DNA of 64,000 nt, from NCBI RefSeq assembly GCF_029439465.1, contig NZ_JAROAV010000024.1:1-64000 (forward strand), given 5' to 3'. Shown in pieces: positions 1-8,149 of this stretch. The notes beneath the pieces were generated by a model that did not search any database, had not been told where the DNA came from, and was given only the letters and a program-made list of their open reading frames with translations. The stretch's first letter is position 1, and every line of letters starts with the position of its first letter. The DNA is from Luteipulveratus flavus. GTDB lineage: Bacteria > Actinomycetota > Actinomycetes > Actinomycetales > Dermatophilaceae. Position numbers and translations under genes: made by a program.

Positions 1-220
1 TTTCGACTCGCCTCCGCTAGCGCTCCGGCGGCTCAACCGGCGGGGGCCGGCACGGCGCACGGCGTTGATCGGGCTCGGACCTCACGCCGCTGGTTGAGCC
101 GGGGCGAGGCGCCAGCCGAGACCCGAGTCGAAACCTGGCGAGTCGTCCGCACGAGTCTCCCCCTACGGCACCGGGTTTCGACTCGCCTCCGCTAGCGCTC
201 CGGCGGCTCAACCGGCGGGG
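1..220. repeat. REP-like palindromic repeats (three units)
   Basis: A unit running from TTTCGACTCG to GGCTCAACC appears at 1-40 (cut by the window edge) and is repeated with the same inner bases at 175-214. A related unit lies between them in reverse orientation (about 92-137: GGTTGAGC ... GAGTCGAAACC). Each full unit is bounded by GGTT/AACC and has an internal CTAGCG-type dyad, so it can fold as a hairpin. No coding frame here looks real. It lies downstream of the minus-strand oxidoreductase and may act as a transcription end or REP element. Confidence 0.7.
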
Positions 221-221
221 A

Positions 222-1148
222 TCAGTCCTGGGGATAGGTGACGACGACGTTGCCGGTGGCGTGGCCTGACTCGACCACCTCGACCGCGCTCGCCGCCTCG
301 GCGAACGGGACGACTCGGGCGATCACCGGCGTCAGCGCGCCGTCCTCGACCAGGCGCGCGACCTCGGAGAACACCTCGGTGGTGCGGCGACGTACGACGC
401 CCGCACCACCGGCCACGGCAGCGGCGGTCGCCGGAGCGGCCGGGCTGAGCACCACCGCGTCCTCGCCCAGGACACCGGACACGTCGCGCAGGACGGGTTC
501 GCCGACGAGGTCCAGGACGGCGTCGACACCGTGCGGTGCCGCGGACCGCACGCGATCCGCCCAGCCCGCACCGGACCGGACGGCCTCGGCTCCCCAGGAC
601 CGGATCAGGTCGTGCTTCGCCTCGGATGCGACGCCGAGGACGCGGCTGCCGCGGGCGCGGGCGATCTGGCAGGCAGCGCTTCCGACACCACCGCCGGCGC
701 CGAGCACCAGGAGCGTCGCGCCGGGGCGGAGGCCGAGCTGGTCGCAGGCGTCGTACGCGGTCCCGACCGAGACCGGCAGGCTTGCCGCGGCCTCCGGGCT
801 GACCCGCTCCGTACGCCTCGCCGTACTGGCGCCGTCGAGCAGGACGAGCTGGGCCAGCGCGCCACTCCCGCCGGCGGTGGCGCCGAACACCTCGTCGCCG
901 GGCCGGACGTGCGCGACGTCGTCACCCACCTCGACCACCGTGCCGGCCGCCTCCCGGCCCATGGCCATCGGGAAGACCACCTCGACCTTGCCGACGCGAT
1001 CACCGCTGCGGACCTTCACGTCGGCGGGATTCACGCCCGCGGCCCGGGTCCGGATCAGCACCTGCCCGGGCGCGACGACCGGGTCCGGGACGTCGAGCTC
1101 CCGGGCCACCTCGGGACCGCCGTACTCATCGAAGCCGAAGATGCGCAT
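222..1148 (-). CDS. Zinc-independent MDR-family NAD(P)H:quinone oxidoreductase-like protein
   Basis: A 308-residue medium-chain dehydrogenase/reductase. The start MRIFGFDEYGG and the GroES-like N-terminal half (GVNPADVK, GREAAGTVVEVGDDV) are typical of quinone oxidoreductases. The Rossmann nucleotide-binding loop is GAGGGVGSAACQIA near residue 155. There is no structural-zinc cysteine cluster, which places it with the zeta-crystallin/QOR branch rather than alcohol dehydrogenases. Expected role: NADPH-dependent reduction of quinones or enones in the cytosol; substrate unknown. The ATG at 1146-1148 is chosen because the family start aligns there; a CAGACT -10-like box sits 6 nt upstream, so it may have its own leaderless promoter although it follows the VWA gene by 29 nt. 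Confidence 0.8.
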   Translation of the reverse strand: MRIFGFDEYGGPEVARELDVPDPVVAPGQVLIRTRAAGVNPADVKVRSGDRVGKVEVVFPMAMGREAAGTVVEVGDDVAHVRPGDEVFGATAGGSGALAQLVLLDGASTARRTERVSPEAAASLPVSVGTAYDACDQLGLRPGATLLVLGAGGGVGSAACQIARARGSRVLGVASEAKHDLIRSWGAEAVRSGAGWADRVRSAAPHGVDAVLDLVGEPVLRDVSGVLGEDAVVLSPAAPATAAAVAGGAGVVRRRTTEVFSEVARLVEDGALTPVIARVVPFAEAASAVEVVESGHATGNVVVTYPQD

Positions 1149-1177
1149 GCGCCGAGTCTGCCGAGCGACCCCTGGCG

Positions 1178-3169
1178 TCAGCCGGCGAGGTCCGGACCGC
1201 CGTACAGCCGACTGCTGAACGACCGGGACGACAGGTAGCCGTCGACGACTGCCGCGCCGAGCCCTTCCAGCTCCGGGGCGACGACGCGTCCACCGCACCG
1301 TCGGGCGAGCTGGTCCAGGAACCGGGCCAGACCGGGGTCCTCGCCGAGCCTGAAGATGGTGGTGGACGCGCCGAGCCGGGTCGAGGCGTCCAGCTCCCGC
1401 ACGCTGTGGGCGATGGTCAGCGGGTGCGGCGGGTAGGAGAAGAAGACCTCGCCGTCCGGCTCCAGGTGGGCGGTCGGCTCGCCGTCGGTGACCACCAGCA
1501 GGACCGGCTGGGCGTTCGGGTAGCGCCGGAAGTGGCGGTTGGCGAGCAGCAGGGCGTGGTGCAGGTTGGTGCCCTTGTCCCACTCGGCGTCCAGGGCGGT
1601 GAGCTCCTCGATCTCCATGACGTGGGCGTGCCGGCCGAACCCGATGAGCTGCAGGCGGTCCCCACGGAATCGGGTGCTCACCAGGTGGTGCAGGGCGAGC
1701 GCGGTCCGCTTCATCGGGACCCACCGCCCGTCCATCGCCATCGAGAACGAGGTGTCCACCAGCAGGGCCACCGCCGCCTGGGTCCGCGCCTCGGTCTCGC
1801 GTATCTCGACGTCGTCCAGGTGCAGCAGCGGACCGTCCGGGTCTGCTGCGCGTCGGACGGCGGCGTTGGTCAGGGAGCGGGTGACGTCCCACGGCTCGGT
1901 GTCGCCGAACTCCCAGGCGCGCGTGGAGCCGCTGGCTTCCCCCGCCGCGCCGGCCCGGCGTACGTCGCGCTGACCGGTCCGCCCGGACAGCCGGCGGGCG
2001 ACGTCCTGCATCAGCGTCTTGCCGATCTGGCGCATCGCGCGCGGGGACAGCCGCAGCTGTCCGTCGGTGTCCCGGTCGAGGTAGCCGCGCTGGCGCAGGG
2101 CTCGCTCCAGCTCGGCGAGGGTGCGCGCGTCGACGGCGGCGTCGTCGCCCAGCTGGCGGGCCAGCGCCTCCAGGTCGACGTCGTCCATCCGGGCGCCGGC
2201 GTACTGCTGGGACAGCTGCTCGGACAGGGCGTCCAGCTCGCCGAGGTCCTGCAGGACGCCGGTGCCGTCACCGAGACCGAGACCCTGCTCGCCCTCCATC
2301 CGCTCCGAGCCGGACCAGTCCTCACCCGGTCGCAGCCCTTGCAGGTTCGCGTCGAGGCGGCTCAGCTGCTGCATCAGCTCTGGTGATCCGAAGGCGTTCT
2401 GCGCCAACGCGTCCAGCTCGTCGCGCTGCTCCTGGGTGAGCGAGTTACGCATCCGCTGGGCGGCGGCTGCCCGCTGGGCCAGCGCGTCGAGCAGCTCCTC
2501 GATGGACTCGGGCCGCTCGGGGAAGAAGTCGCCGTGCTTGTCCATGAACTGCTGGAAGTCGGCGTGGGTGTCATCGCCGCGGGCGTGCTTCTCCAGCAGC
2601 TGGTTGAGGTCCTGCAGCATGTCGTTGACGCGGGCGCGGTCTTCGTCGGTGGCGTTCTCCAGGGCTTGCTTCATCCCGGCGAAGCGCTGGTCGAGCGCTT
2701 CGCGGCCGAGCAGGTCCTTGATGCGCTCGTAGTCGGCCCGCGCGTCGCTGCTGCGCCAGTCGTAGTCGCTCAGCTCGTTGACGGCCTGGGCGGGAGAGGT
2801 CGGCAGCTGCTCGAGCCGCATCTCGGCGAACCGGGCGTCGTCGTCCAGGTCGCGTGCCAGCTGCTTGCGCTCGGACAGGACAGCGCGGTCCAGCAGCTCC
2901 TTGACCTCCTGGAACGTGCCGTCGAGGTTGTGCCGCTGGAGCAGATCGCGCCGGCGCTGCGCGATCTGGGCGGCGAGGTCGTCCAGCCCGCGCTGCTGAG
3001 ACCCACCGCGGCGCAGGAACTCCTGCAGCGCGTGCTCCGGCGAGTAGCCCGCCATGACGTCCTCGCCGATGGCCCCGAGCGCCTCCCCCAGGTCGACCGG
3101 AGGGGCGAGCGGGTCGGGGCCACCGACGTACCGGCCGTAGCGGGAACGGTGAAAAGTGTTGTCCGGCAT
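1178..3169 (-). CDS. VWA (von Willebrand factor A) domain protein, partner of MoxR-like ATPase
   Basis: A 663-residue protein. The N-terminal two thirds is rich in charged helices and Gln. The C-terminal third is a VWA domain with a MIDAS motif (LLVDTSFSMAMDG, the DxSxS pattern) and a later TDGEP aspartate. The ATG at 3167-3169 begins MPDNTFHRSRYGRY and lies 13 nt after the upstream ATPase stop, so the two form an operon. Paired AAA+ ATPase/VWA proteins resemble magnesium-chelatase I/D subunits and MoxR systems that remodel or metallate proteins; mycobacteria carry a comparable pair (Rv0958/Rv0959). No tetrapyrrole genes are nearby, so a chelatase role is not supported. Target unknown. Confidence 0.8.
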   Translation of the reverse strand: MPDNTFHRSRYGRYVGGPDPLAPPVDLGEALGAIGEDVMAGYSPEHALQEFLRRGGSQQRGLDDLAAQIAQRRRDLLQRHNLDGTFQEVKELLDRAVLSERKQLARDLDDDARFAEMRLEQLPTSPAQAVNELSDYDWRSSDARADYERIKDLLGREALDQRFAGMKQALENATDEDRARVNDMLQDLNQLLEKHARGDDTHADFQQFMDKHGDFFPERPESIEELLDALAQRAAAAQRMRNSLTQEQRDELDALAQNAFGSPELMQQLSRLDANLQGLRPGEDWSGSERMEGEQGLGLGDGTGVLQDLGELDALSEQLSQQYAGARMDDVDLEALARQLGDDAAVDARTLAELERALRQRGYLDRDTDGQLRLSPRAMRQIGKTLMQDVARRLSGRTGQRDVRRAGAAGEASGSTRAWEFGDTEPWDVTRSLTNAAVRRAADPDGPLLHLDDVEIRETEARTQAAVALLVDTSFSMAMDGRWVPMKRTALALHHLVSTRFRGDRLQLIGFGRHAHVMEIEELTALDAEWDKGTNLHHALLLANRHFRRYPNAQPVLLVVTDGEPTAHLEPDGEVFFSYPPHPLTIAHSVRELDASTRLGASTTIFRLGEDPGLARFLDQLARRCGGRVVAPELEGLGAAVVDGYLSSRSFSSRLYGGPDLAG

Positions 3170-3182
3170 GGTTTCTCGACTC

Positions 3183-4586
3183 TCAGCCGTACGTCGTCGT
3201 ACCGGTCTCGTCGGAGTCCTTGCTGACGCGCTGGGCGAGGTAGAGCCCCTCCAGCGCGAGCTCGACCGCGCCGGCCCGCTCCCCCGTCGTCGAGGCGCCG
3301 AGGCGTTCGGCGAGCGTGTCGTACAGGTCGGACTCACCGAGCAGGGGCAGCGATTCGAGCACCTCGGCGGCCGTCACGCGGTCGCCGGTCGTCACGAGAC
3401 CGCCCTCCTCGAGCGCCGAGACGAGGATGGCCAGGTCGATCCCGCGCAGGCGCCTGCGCACGGTCTCGGCCTTGGCGGTCCGCAGCAGGTGGTCGAGGAT
3501 CTCGCGCTGGCGGTCCTCCTGACCGGACTCCAGCTCGATCTTGCCGCCGAGGACGTCGACGGCGGTCTCCAGGTCGACGACGCGGGCGACCGCCTCGTCC
3601 TCGCCGGTCACGCTCGCCCGGTGCAGGGCGGCCGCGGCCACCGTCTCCGCGCCGGCGATCGCGAACCGAGCCGACACGCCGGAGCGCTGGTCGACGTACG
3701 GCGACTCCCGCAGCGCGCGGGTGTACCGGGCCAGGATCTCCAGCAGGTAGTCCGGTACGGCCGCGACCAGCTGGGCCTCCTGCTCGATGACGGCGATCTC
3801 GGCCTCGACTTCGAGCGGGTAGTGGGTCCTGATCTCGGCGCCGAAGCGGTCCTTGAGCGGGGTGATGATGCGGCCGCGGTTGGTGTAGTCCTCCGGGTTG
3901 GCGCTGGCCACCACGAGGACGTCCAGCGGCAGCCGCAGGATGTAGCCGCGGACCTGGATGTCGCGCTCCTCCATCACGTTGAGCATCGCCACCTGGATGC
4001 GCTCGGCGAGGTCGGGCAGCTCGTTGATCGCGACGATGCCACGGTGCGAGCGCGGGATGAGCCCGAAGTGGATCGTCTCCGGGTCGCCCAGGTGCCGGCC
4101 CTCGGCGACCTTCATCGGGTCGACGTCGCCGACCAGGTCGGCCACCGAGGTGTCCGGGGTCGCGAGCTTCTCGGCGTACCGCTCGTCGCGGTGCCGCCAG
4201 GCCACGGGAAGGTCGTCACCGAGCTCGGCCGCGCGGCGGACGGACTCGGGCGCGATGGGTTCGTACGGGTGCTCGCCGAGCTCGGAGCCCTCGATGACGG
4301 GGGTCCACTCGTCGAGCAGCCCGGCGAGCGAGCGGAGCAGGCGGGTCTTGCCCTGGCCGCGCTCACCGAGCAGAACGATGTCGTGGCCCGCCAGCAGCGC
4401 GCGCTCCAGCTGCGGGATCACGGTGGTGTCGAAGCCCTGGATGCCGGGCCACGGGTCGTGCCCTTCGGCCAGGGCGCTCACGAGGTTGGACCGGATCTCC
4501 TCGCGTACGGTGCGCTGCTCGTGGCCGCTGGCACGCAGCTCGCCGAGGGTCCGGCTGGATGGTTTCGGTGTCGGGAAAGCCGTCAC
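3183..4586 (-). CDS. MoxR/ChlI-like AAA+ ATPase
   Basis: A 467-residue AAA+ ATPase. Walker A is GERGQGKTR near residue 75. The Walker B position reads GIVAINELPDL, with Asn where most AAA+ proteins have Asp before the catalytic Glu. Sensor 1 is VVASANPEDY and is followed by a helical lid. This composition matches the magnesium-chelatase subunit I/MoxR group. It probably works with the VWA protein 13 nt downstream as an ATP-driven chaperone or metal-insertion complex; its client is not visible. The start is GTG at 4584-4586; TAGCGT at 4593-4598 lies 6 nt upstream, consistent with a leaderless message, although a GAGGGA stretch also abuts the start. Confidence 0.82.
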   Translation of the reverse strand: MTAFPTPKPSSRTLGELRASGHEQRTVREEIRSNLVSALAEGHDPWPGIQGFDTTVIPQLERALLAGHDIVLLGERGQGKTRLLRSLAGLLDEWTPVIEGSELGEHPYEPIAPESVRRAAELGDDLPVAWRHRDERYAEKLATPDTSVADLVGDVDPMKVAEGRHLGDPETIHFGLIPRSHRGIVAINELPDLAERIQVAMLNVMEERDIQVRGYILRLPLDVLVVASANPEDYTNRGRIITPLKDRFGAEIRTHYPLEVEAEIAVIEQEAQLVAAVPDYLLEILARYTRALRESPYVDQRSGVSARFAIAGAETVAAAALHRASVTGEDEAVARVVDLETAVDVLGGKIELESGQEDRQREILDHLLRTAKAETVRRRLRGIDLAILVSALEEGGLVTTGDRVTAAEVLESLPLLGESDLYDTLAERLGASTTGERAGAVELALEGLYLAQRVSKDSDETGTTTYG

Positions 4587-4703
4587 TCCCTCACGCTACG
4601 CCTCCGACGGGCGTTCCTGTCACGGTCCGTCTCACCAAGCGGAGGCGGTCTCCGGCCGCGGGACGGTCGCCGGTGTGTCGGCCCCGATCCGTAGCCTGGG
4701 CGC

Positions 4704-5501
4704 ATGAGCATCGCGATCGGAGCACACGTCGAGCAGGACGACCCGGTCGCCGAGGCGCAGGCCCGAGGGACGACCCTGGTCCAGCACTTCCTCGGCGATC
4801 CGCAGGGCTACAAGGGCCCGGAGGTGCGCTACCCCGGCGGCGCGAAGGCGCTCCGAGCAGCGGCCGAAGAGGCCGGCGTCGACCTGTACGTCCATGCGCC
4901 GTACGTCATCAACGTCGCGACGACGAACAACCGGATCCGGATCCCCAGCCGCAAGCTCCTGCAGCAGCACATGGACGCCGCCGCGCAGATCGGCGCCAAG
5001 GGCCTCATCGTCCACGGCGGCCACGTGAACGCCGGCGACGACCCGGCGAAGGGCTTCGACAACTGGCGTAAGGCGATCGAGGCGACCGACTGCTCGATCC
5101 CGCTGCTGATCGAGAACACCGCCGGCGGCGACAACGCCATGGCCCGCCGCCTCGAGCGCATCGCCGGGGTGTGGGAGGCGATCGGTGCGGCCGACGGCCA
5201 CGAGAACGTCGGGTTCTGCCTCGACACCTGTCACGCGTGGGCCGGCGGCATCCCCCTCACCGAGGCGGTCGAGCGCATCCACGACATCACCGGACGGATC
5301 GACCTGGTCCACGCCAACGACAGCCGGGACGACTTCGACTCCGGCGCCGACCGGCACACCAGCTTCGGCACCGGCCACCTCGACCCCGACGAGCTCGCGT
5401 CCGTGGTGCGTGACGCCGGCGCGCCGGTCATCTGCGAGACGCCCGGCGGTGCTGCCGAGCACCGGGCCGACTTCGCCTGGCTGCGCGAGCGCGTGGGCTG
5501 A
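4704..5501 (+). CDS. nfo: Deoxyribonuclease IV (endonuclease IV, AP endonuclease)
   Basis: A 265-residue TIM-barrel AP endonuclease. It incises DNA 5' of abasic sites in base-excision repair using a trinuclear zinc centre. Family ligand motifs are present: YVHAPYVIN, IVHGGHVN, LLIENTAGG, GFCLDTCHAWAGG, LVHANDSRDDFDSGADRH and VICETPG. Length is normal to slightly short for the family. The start ATG is at 4704. TAGCCT at 4692-4697 lies 6 nt upstream with no Shine-Dalgarno sequence, so a leaderless transcript is likely. It diverges from the MoxR gene and is followed closely by a transporter with its own promoter. Confidence 0.93.
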   Translation: MSIAIGAHVEQDDPVAEAQARGTTLVQHFLGDPQGYKGPEVRYPGGAKALRAAAEEAGVDLYVHAPYVINVATTNNRIRIPSRKLLQQHMDAAAQIGAKGLIVHGGHVNAGDDPAKGFDNWRKAIEATDCSIPLLIENTAGGDNAMARRLERIAGVWEAIGAADGHENVGFCLDTCHAWAGGIPLTEAVERIHDITGRIDLVHANDSRDDFDSGADRHTSFGTGHLDPDELASVVRDAGAPVICETPGGAAEHRADFAWLRERVG

Positions 5502-5516
5502 GGACCGACAAATGGG

Positions 5517-5547
5517 TTGCCCTCAAGGTGGCTTGAACTGACAGCAT
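5517..5547 (+). promoter_or_regulatory. MerR/SoxR-type promoter-operator of the MFS gene
   Basis: TTGCCC (5517-5522) and CAGCAT (5542-5547) are separated by 19 bp, the long spacer typical of MerR-family-regulated promoters. The spacer carries the dyad TCAAG-GTGG-CTTGA (5523-5536). This resembles SoxR/MerR operators that drive exporters. A second, better match lies at 62797-62827. With this -10, transcription would start at about 5554-5556, at the GTG used here as the start codon. Confidence 0.6.
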
Positions 5548-5555
5548 CGACGACC

Positions 5556-6824
5556 GTGCGAGAACGACTGGGCATCCCCCCGATCAACGGCCACCGAACC
5601 TTCGTCACGGCCGTCGCGGTCGACGCGATCGGGTCCGGGGTGTTCCTGCCGGTTGCGGTCCTGTACTTCGTCGCCACCACTTCGCTGAGCCTGTCCGAGG
5701 TCGGGCTGGCCATGTCGGTCGCGGCCCTGGTGGGTCTCCCGGTGGTCCTCGCGATCGGCCAGGTCGTCGACCGCGTCGGTCCGCGCCGCGTGCTGCTGGT
5801 GGCGAACATCGCCTCCGCTCTCGGTTTCGTGGGCTTCACGGTCGCCGAGTCCTTCCCGGTCGTGACCGCGCTGCTGTGCCTGGTCGGCATCGGCCAGTCG
5901 GCGTTCTGGGCGTCCTACAGCCCGCTGGTCGCGGCCATCTCCCGCGAAGGCGAGCGGGAGCTGTGGTTCGGCTTCCTGGGCGCGCTGCGCAACGTCGGGT
6001 TCGCTGTGGGCGGCCTGTCCTCCGGCCTGGCGATCTCGATCGGCACGGACGCCGCGTACCGCGCGCTGGTCCTGGCCAACGCCGTGTCGTACGCCGTCGC
6101 CTTCGTGCTCTACCTGCGCGTCGAGGGCGGCGGCCCAGCGGAGAGGTCGGACGAGCAGGCCACGGCGAGCTGGTCGGTGGCGCTGCGCGACCGCCCCTTC
6201 TCGCTCGTCGTGCTCGCGAACTTCGTGTACGCGATGTGCTGCGTGGCGCTCAACGTCGCCATGCCGGTGTACGCCTCGCAGGTGCTGCACCTGTCCGGCT
6301 GGGTCACGGGGGCGATCTTCACCGTCAACACCGCTCTCATCGGCTTCGGCCAGGGTCTGGTCGTCCGCTCGATGACCGGCCGTGTGCGGTACCGGCTGGT
6401 CATCGCGGGCTACCTCGTCTTCGCCGCCGGCTTCCTGCTGCTGGGCGGGGTCAGCGCGTTGTCGGCGACCGTGGCGTCGGTGGCGATCCTCGGCGCCGTC
6501 GCGGTCTACACGCTGGGCGAGCTGGTCGCCGGGCCGGTGCTCATCACCATCGCGGTCGAGAGCCGCCCCGAGGAGGTGCGTGGTCGGTACCTCGCGCTGC
6601 AGCAGCTGACCTGGCTGGTGACCGGGGTCGTCGCGCCGACCACGTACACCTGGCTGCTCTCCCACGGCAAGGCGACCGTGTGGCTGGCGCTCGCGGGGCT
6701 GGCGCTGCTGGGCTGCCTCGTCGCCGCCCTGATGCCGCGTGCTCTCCCGGTCGCCGCAGCGCCGGTCACGAACGAGGCCACCTCGGGTGAGGAGGTGGCC
6801 GCCGATGCCCGCACCGCCGTCTGA
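5556..6824 (+). CDS. MFS transporter (multidrug-efflux type)
   Basis: A 422-residue, very hydrophobic protein with about twelve membrane segments. It has the MFS loop 2-3 region IGQVVDRVGPRRVLL after the second segment and a second six-helix half after the VALRDRPFSLVVLANF linker. Drug-exporter MFS proteins have this layout; the substrate cannot be read from sequence. An upstream in-frame TTG at 5517 would add 13 residues but falls inside the apparent -35 box. The GTG at 5556 immediately follows the expected transcription start, so it is preferred. The 3' end overlaps the next gene by 20 nt. Control by a MerR-family sensor encoded elsewhere is inferred from the operator. Confidence 0.8.
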   Translation: MRERLGIPPINGHRTFVTAVAVDAIGSGVFLPVAVLYFVATTSLSLSEVGLAMSVAALVGLPVVLAIGQVVDRVGPRRVLLVANIASALGFVGFTVAESFPVVTALLCLVGIGQSAFWASYSPLVAAISREGERELWFGFLGALRNVGFAVGGLSSGLAISIGTDAAYRALVLANAVSYAVAFVLYLRVEGGGPAERSDEQATASWSVALRDRPFSLVVLANFVYAMCCVALNVAMPVYASQVLHLSGWVTGAIFTVNTALIGFGQGLVVRSMTGRVRYRLVIAGYLVFAAGFLLLGGVSALSATVASVAILGAVAVYTLGELVAGPVLITIAVESRPEEVRGRYLALQQLTWLVTGVVAPTTYTWLLSHGKATVWLALAGLALLGCLVAALMPRALPVAAAPVTNEATSGEEVAADARTAV

Positions 6825-7374
6825 CGCTGCCCTCGTCAGCATCCGGCCCAGGCGACCGGAGGACGTCCCGGTACTCGTCGAGGTGCTCGGCGCCCAGCAG
6901 CCGGTGTCGCTCTATCCCCTGGTCTGGCCGCTGCCGTACCCGCCCGAGCAGTTCATCGTCAGGCCCACCGAGGAGCGGGCCTGGGCGGCCGAGGTGGACG
7001 GACGGGTCGTCGGCCACGCCTCCATCGCCACGGTCGGCGACGACGAGACCGGGCGGCTGTGGTCGGTCGGTGTCGGGCGACCCGTCGCCGAGCTGGCCTG
7101 TCTGTCCGTGCTGTTCGTGGACCACCGCCTCACGGGGAAGGGCGTCGGTGGCGCCCTCATGGACGTTGCCGTCGCGTGGGCGCGGTCGAGGCGCCGTACG
7201 CCGGTCCTGGACGTGGTCGTCCGCCACGGGCGGGCGGCGCAGGTCTACCGCCACCGCGGCTGGGAGGTCATCGGCGAGGCGCGCCCGGAGTGGCTGCCGG
7301 ACTCCGAGCCGCCCGTCCTGCTGATGGCCCTGCTGGACCACAGCGACCAACCTGTGCCGCAACGTGCGCTTTGA
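6805..7374 (+). CDS. GNAT family N-acetyltransferase
   Basis: A 189-residue GNAT fold protein. The acetyl-CoA binding stretch is LSVLFVDHRLTGKGVGGALM (motif A, about residues 93-112), followed by ARSRRRTPVLDVV and the C-terminal AQVYRHRGWEVIGE typical of GNAT motif B. The acceptor is unknown. The ATG at 6805 lies inside the 3' end of the MFS gene and has GAGGAGG at 6789-6795 at good spacing, so the two are translationally coupled. Co-expression with an efflux pump is compatible with drug acetylation, but that is only inference. Confidence 0.82.
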   Translation: MPAPPSDAALVSIRPRRPEDVPVLVEVLGAQQPVSLYPLVWPLPYPPEQFIVRPTEERAWAAEVDGRVVGHASIATVGDDETGRLWSVGVGRPVAELACLSVLFVDHRLTGKGVGGALMDVAVAWARSRRRTPVLDVVVRHGRAAQVYRHRGWEVIGEARPEWLPDSEPPVLLMALLDHSDQPVPQRAL

Positions 7375-7411
7375 CGCACCTTCTGTCACGGGTTCGACCG
7401 GCAGCGCAAAG

Positions 7412-7753
7412 TCAGAGGTCGAGGACCCGACGGAGACCTGTGTCGATGGGCTCCATGAGGCTGTGAGGAAGGTCGACGCCGGTGTCGTCGAGGTCGAAGC
7501 GGTCGACGGTCATCGGCTGCGAGACGCTGACGACCGAGTCCTTGGGCAAGCCGGACGCCGTCGCTGGCACGAACACGTTGCCGGGGTGTCGTGCCAGCGC
7601 CGTGTTGGAGGTGAGCGGCAGGACGACGACGGTGGAGATCCGGGAGGCGTTGTAGCGGTCGGACTGCACGATGACGGCCGGTCGGCGCTTGGCGGGAGCG
7701 CTGCCCTTCGGTTCGCCGAAGTCGACCCAGCACACCTGTCCGCGCCGGATCAC
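7412..7753 (-). CDS. mazF: Type II toxin MazF/PemK family endoribonuclease
   Basis: A 113-residue PemK/MazF-fold toxin that would cleave mRNA when freed from its antitoxin. Visible signatures are the N-terminal RRGQVCWVDF, the RRPAVIVQSD strand-turn and the central VVVLPLTSNT. Length is normal. The start is GTG at 7751-7753, and its first bases overlap the antitoxin stop (GTGA), giving tight translational coupling, as expected for this module. It follows pdxS on the same strand, in the position where pdxT often occurs in other genomes. Confidence 0.88.
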   Translation of the reverse strand: MIRRGQVCWVDFGEPKGSAPAKRRPAVIVQSDRYNASRISTVVVLPLTSNTALARHPGNVFVPATASGLPKDSVVSVSQPMTVDRFDLDDTGVDLPHSLMEPIDTGLRRVLDL

Positions 7754-7998
7754 CAGTCGTCCGACCGCTCGACCAGACGGGCGTTGGCGGTGCGACGCAG
7801 CTCGGCATGCTCCTCGCCGGGCTGCCCGACGGCATCGATCGCGTCGTCGATCTGCTCGGTGAGCGCCGCATCGGACAGCTCGTCGGCGTACTGCTCGGCA
7901 GCACGCCGGTAGAACTCCGACCGCGTCATCCCATGCCTCTGCGCGATGCGGTCGAAGCGCTCCGCAGCATGGTCCGGCAGGCTGATCGCTGTCTTCAT
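7750..7998 (-). CDS. Ribbon-helix-helix antitoxin of the MazF module
   Basis: An 82-residue protein beginning MKTAISLPDHAAERFDRIA, a ribbon-helix-helix DNA-binding N-terminus (CopG/MetJ type), then an acidic C-terminal tail expected to wrap the toxin. It precedes mazF and overlaps it by 4 nt. The likely promoter is TACCGT (8005-8010), 6 nt before the ATG with no Shine-Dalgarno sequence. It sits within an imperfect palindrome, which fits autorepression by the RHH-MazF complex. The promoter reading is inference; the gene order and fold signature are directly visible. Confidence 0.85.
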   Translation of the reverse strand: MKTAISLPDHAAERFDRIAQRHGMTRSEFYRRAAEQYADELSDAALTEQIDDAIDAVGQPGEEHAELRRTANARLVERSDDW

Positions 7999-8004
7999 CG
8001 CCCG

Positions 8005-8024
8005 ACGGTATAACTTTTCTTACC
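8005..8024 (-). promoter_or_regulatory. Promoter/operator of the RHH-mazF operon
   Basis: The stretch GGTATAACTTTTCTTACC (8007-8024, plus strand) is AT-rich in a GC-rich background. It has GGTA/TACC arms and overlaps the -10 box TACCGT (8005-8010 on the minus strand), 6 nt from the antitoxin ATG. RHH antitoxins normally bind such sites. Confidence 0.55.
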
Positions 8025-8094
8025 TTCGGTCCAGGGCGGGCCGCCCGCCGTACGGGCTCATCTCGCGCCCGTCCTGCCGATGGCCAACGACGAG

Positions 8095-8121
8095 GGCCCC
8101 GGCTCGCACCCGGCCGGGGCC
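8095..8121 (-). terminator. Hairpin terminator after pdxS
   Basis: Perfect 9-bp stem GGCCCCGGC (8095-8103) / GCCGGGGCC (8113-8121) with a 9-nt loop, 29 nt beyond the pdxS stop. There is no U tract, which is common in actinobacteria. Confidence 0.6.
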
Positions 8122-8149
8122 TGTCCGCCACTCGATCAGCGGCGTGCTG

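Noticed and set aside
3183-4586. Magnesium or cobalt chelatase subunit I
   Set aside because: No chlorophyll, cobalamin or other tetrapyrrole gene is nearby. The ATPase/VWA pair alone fits the broader MoxR group.
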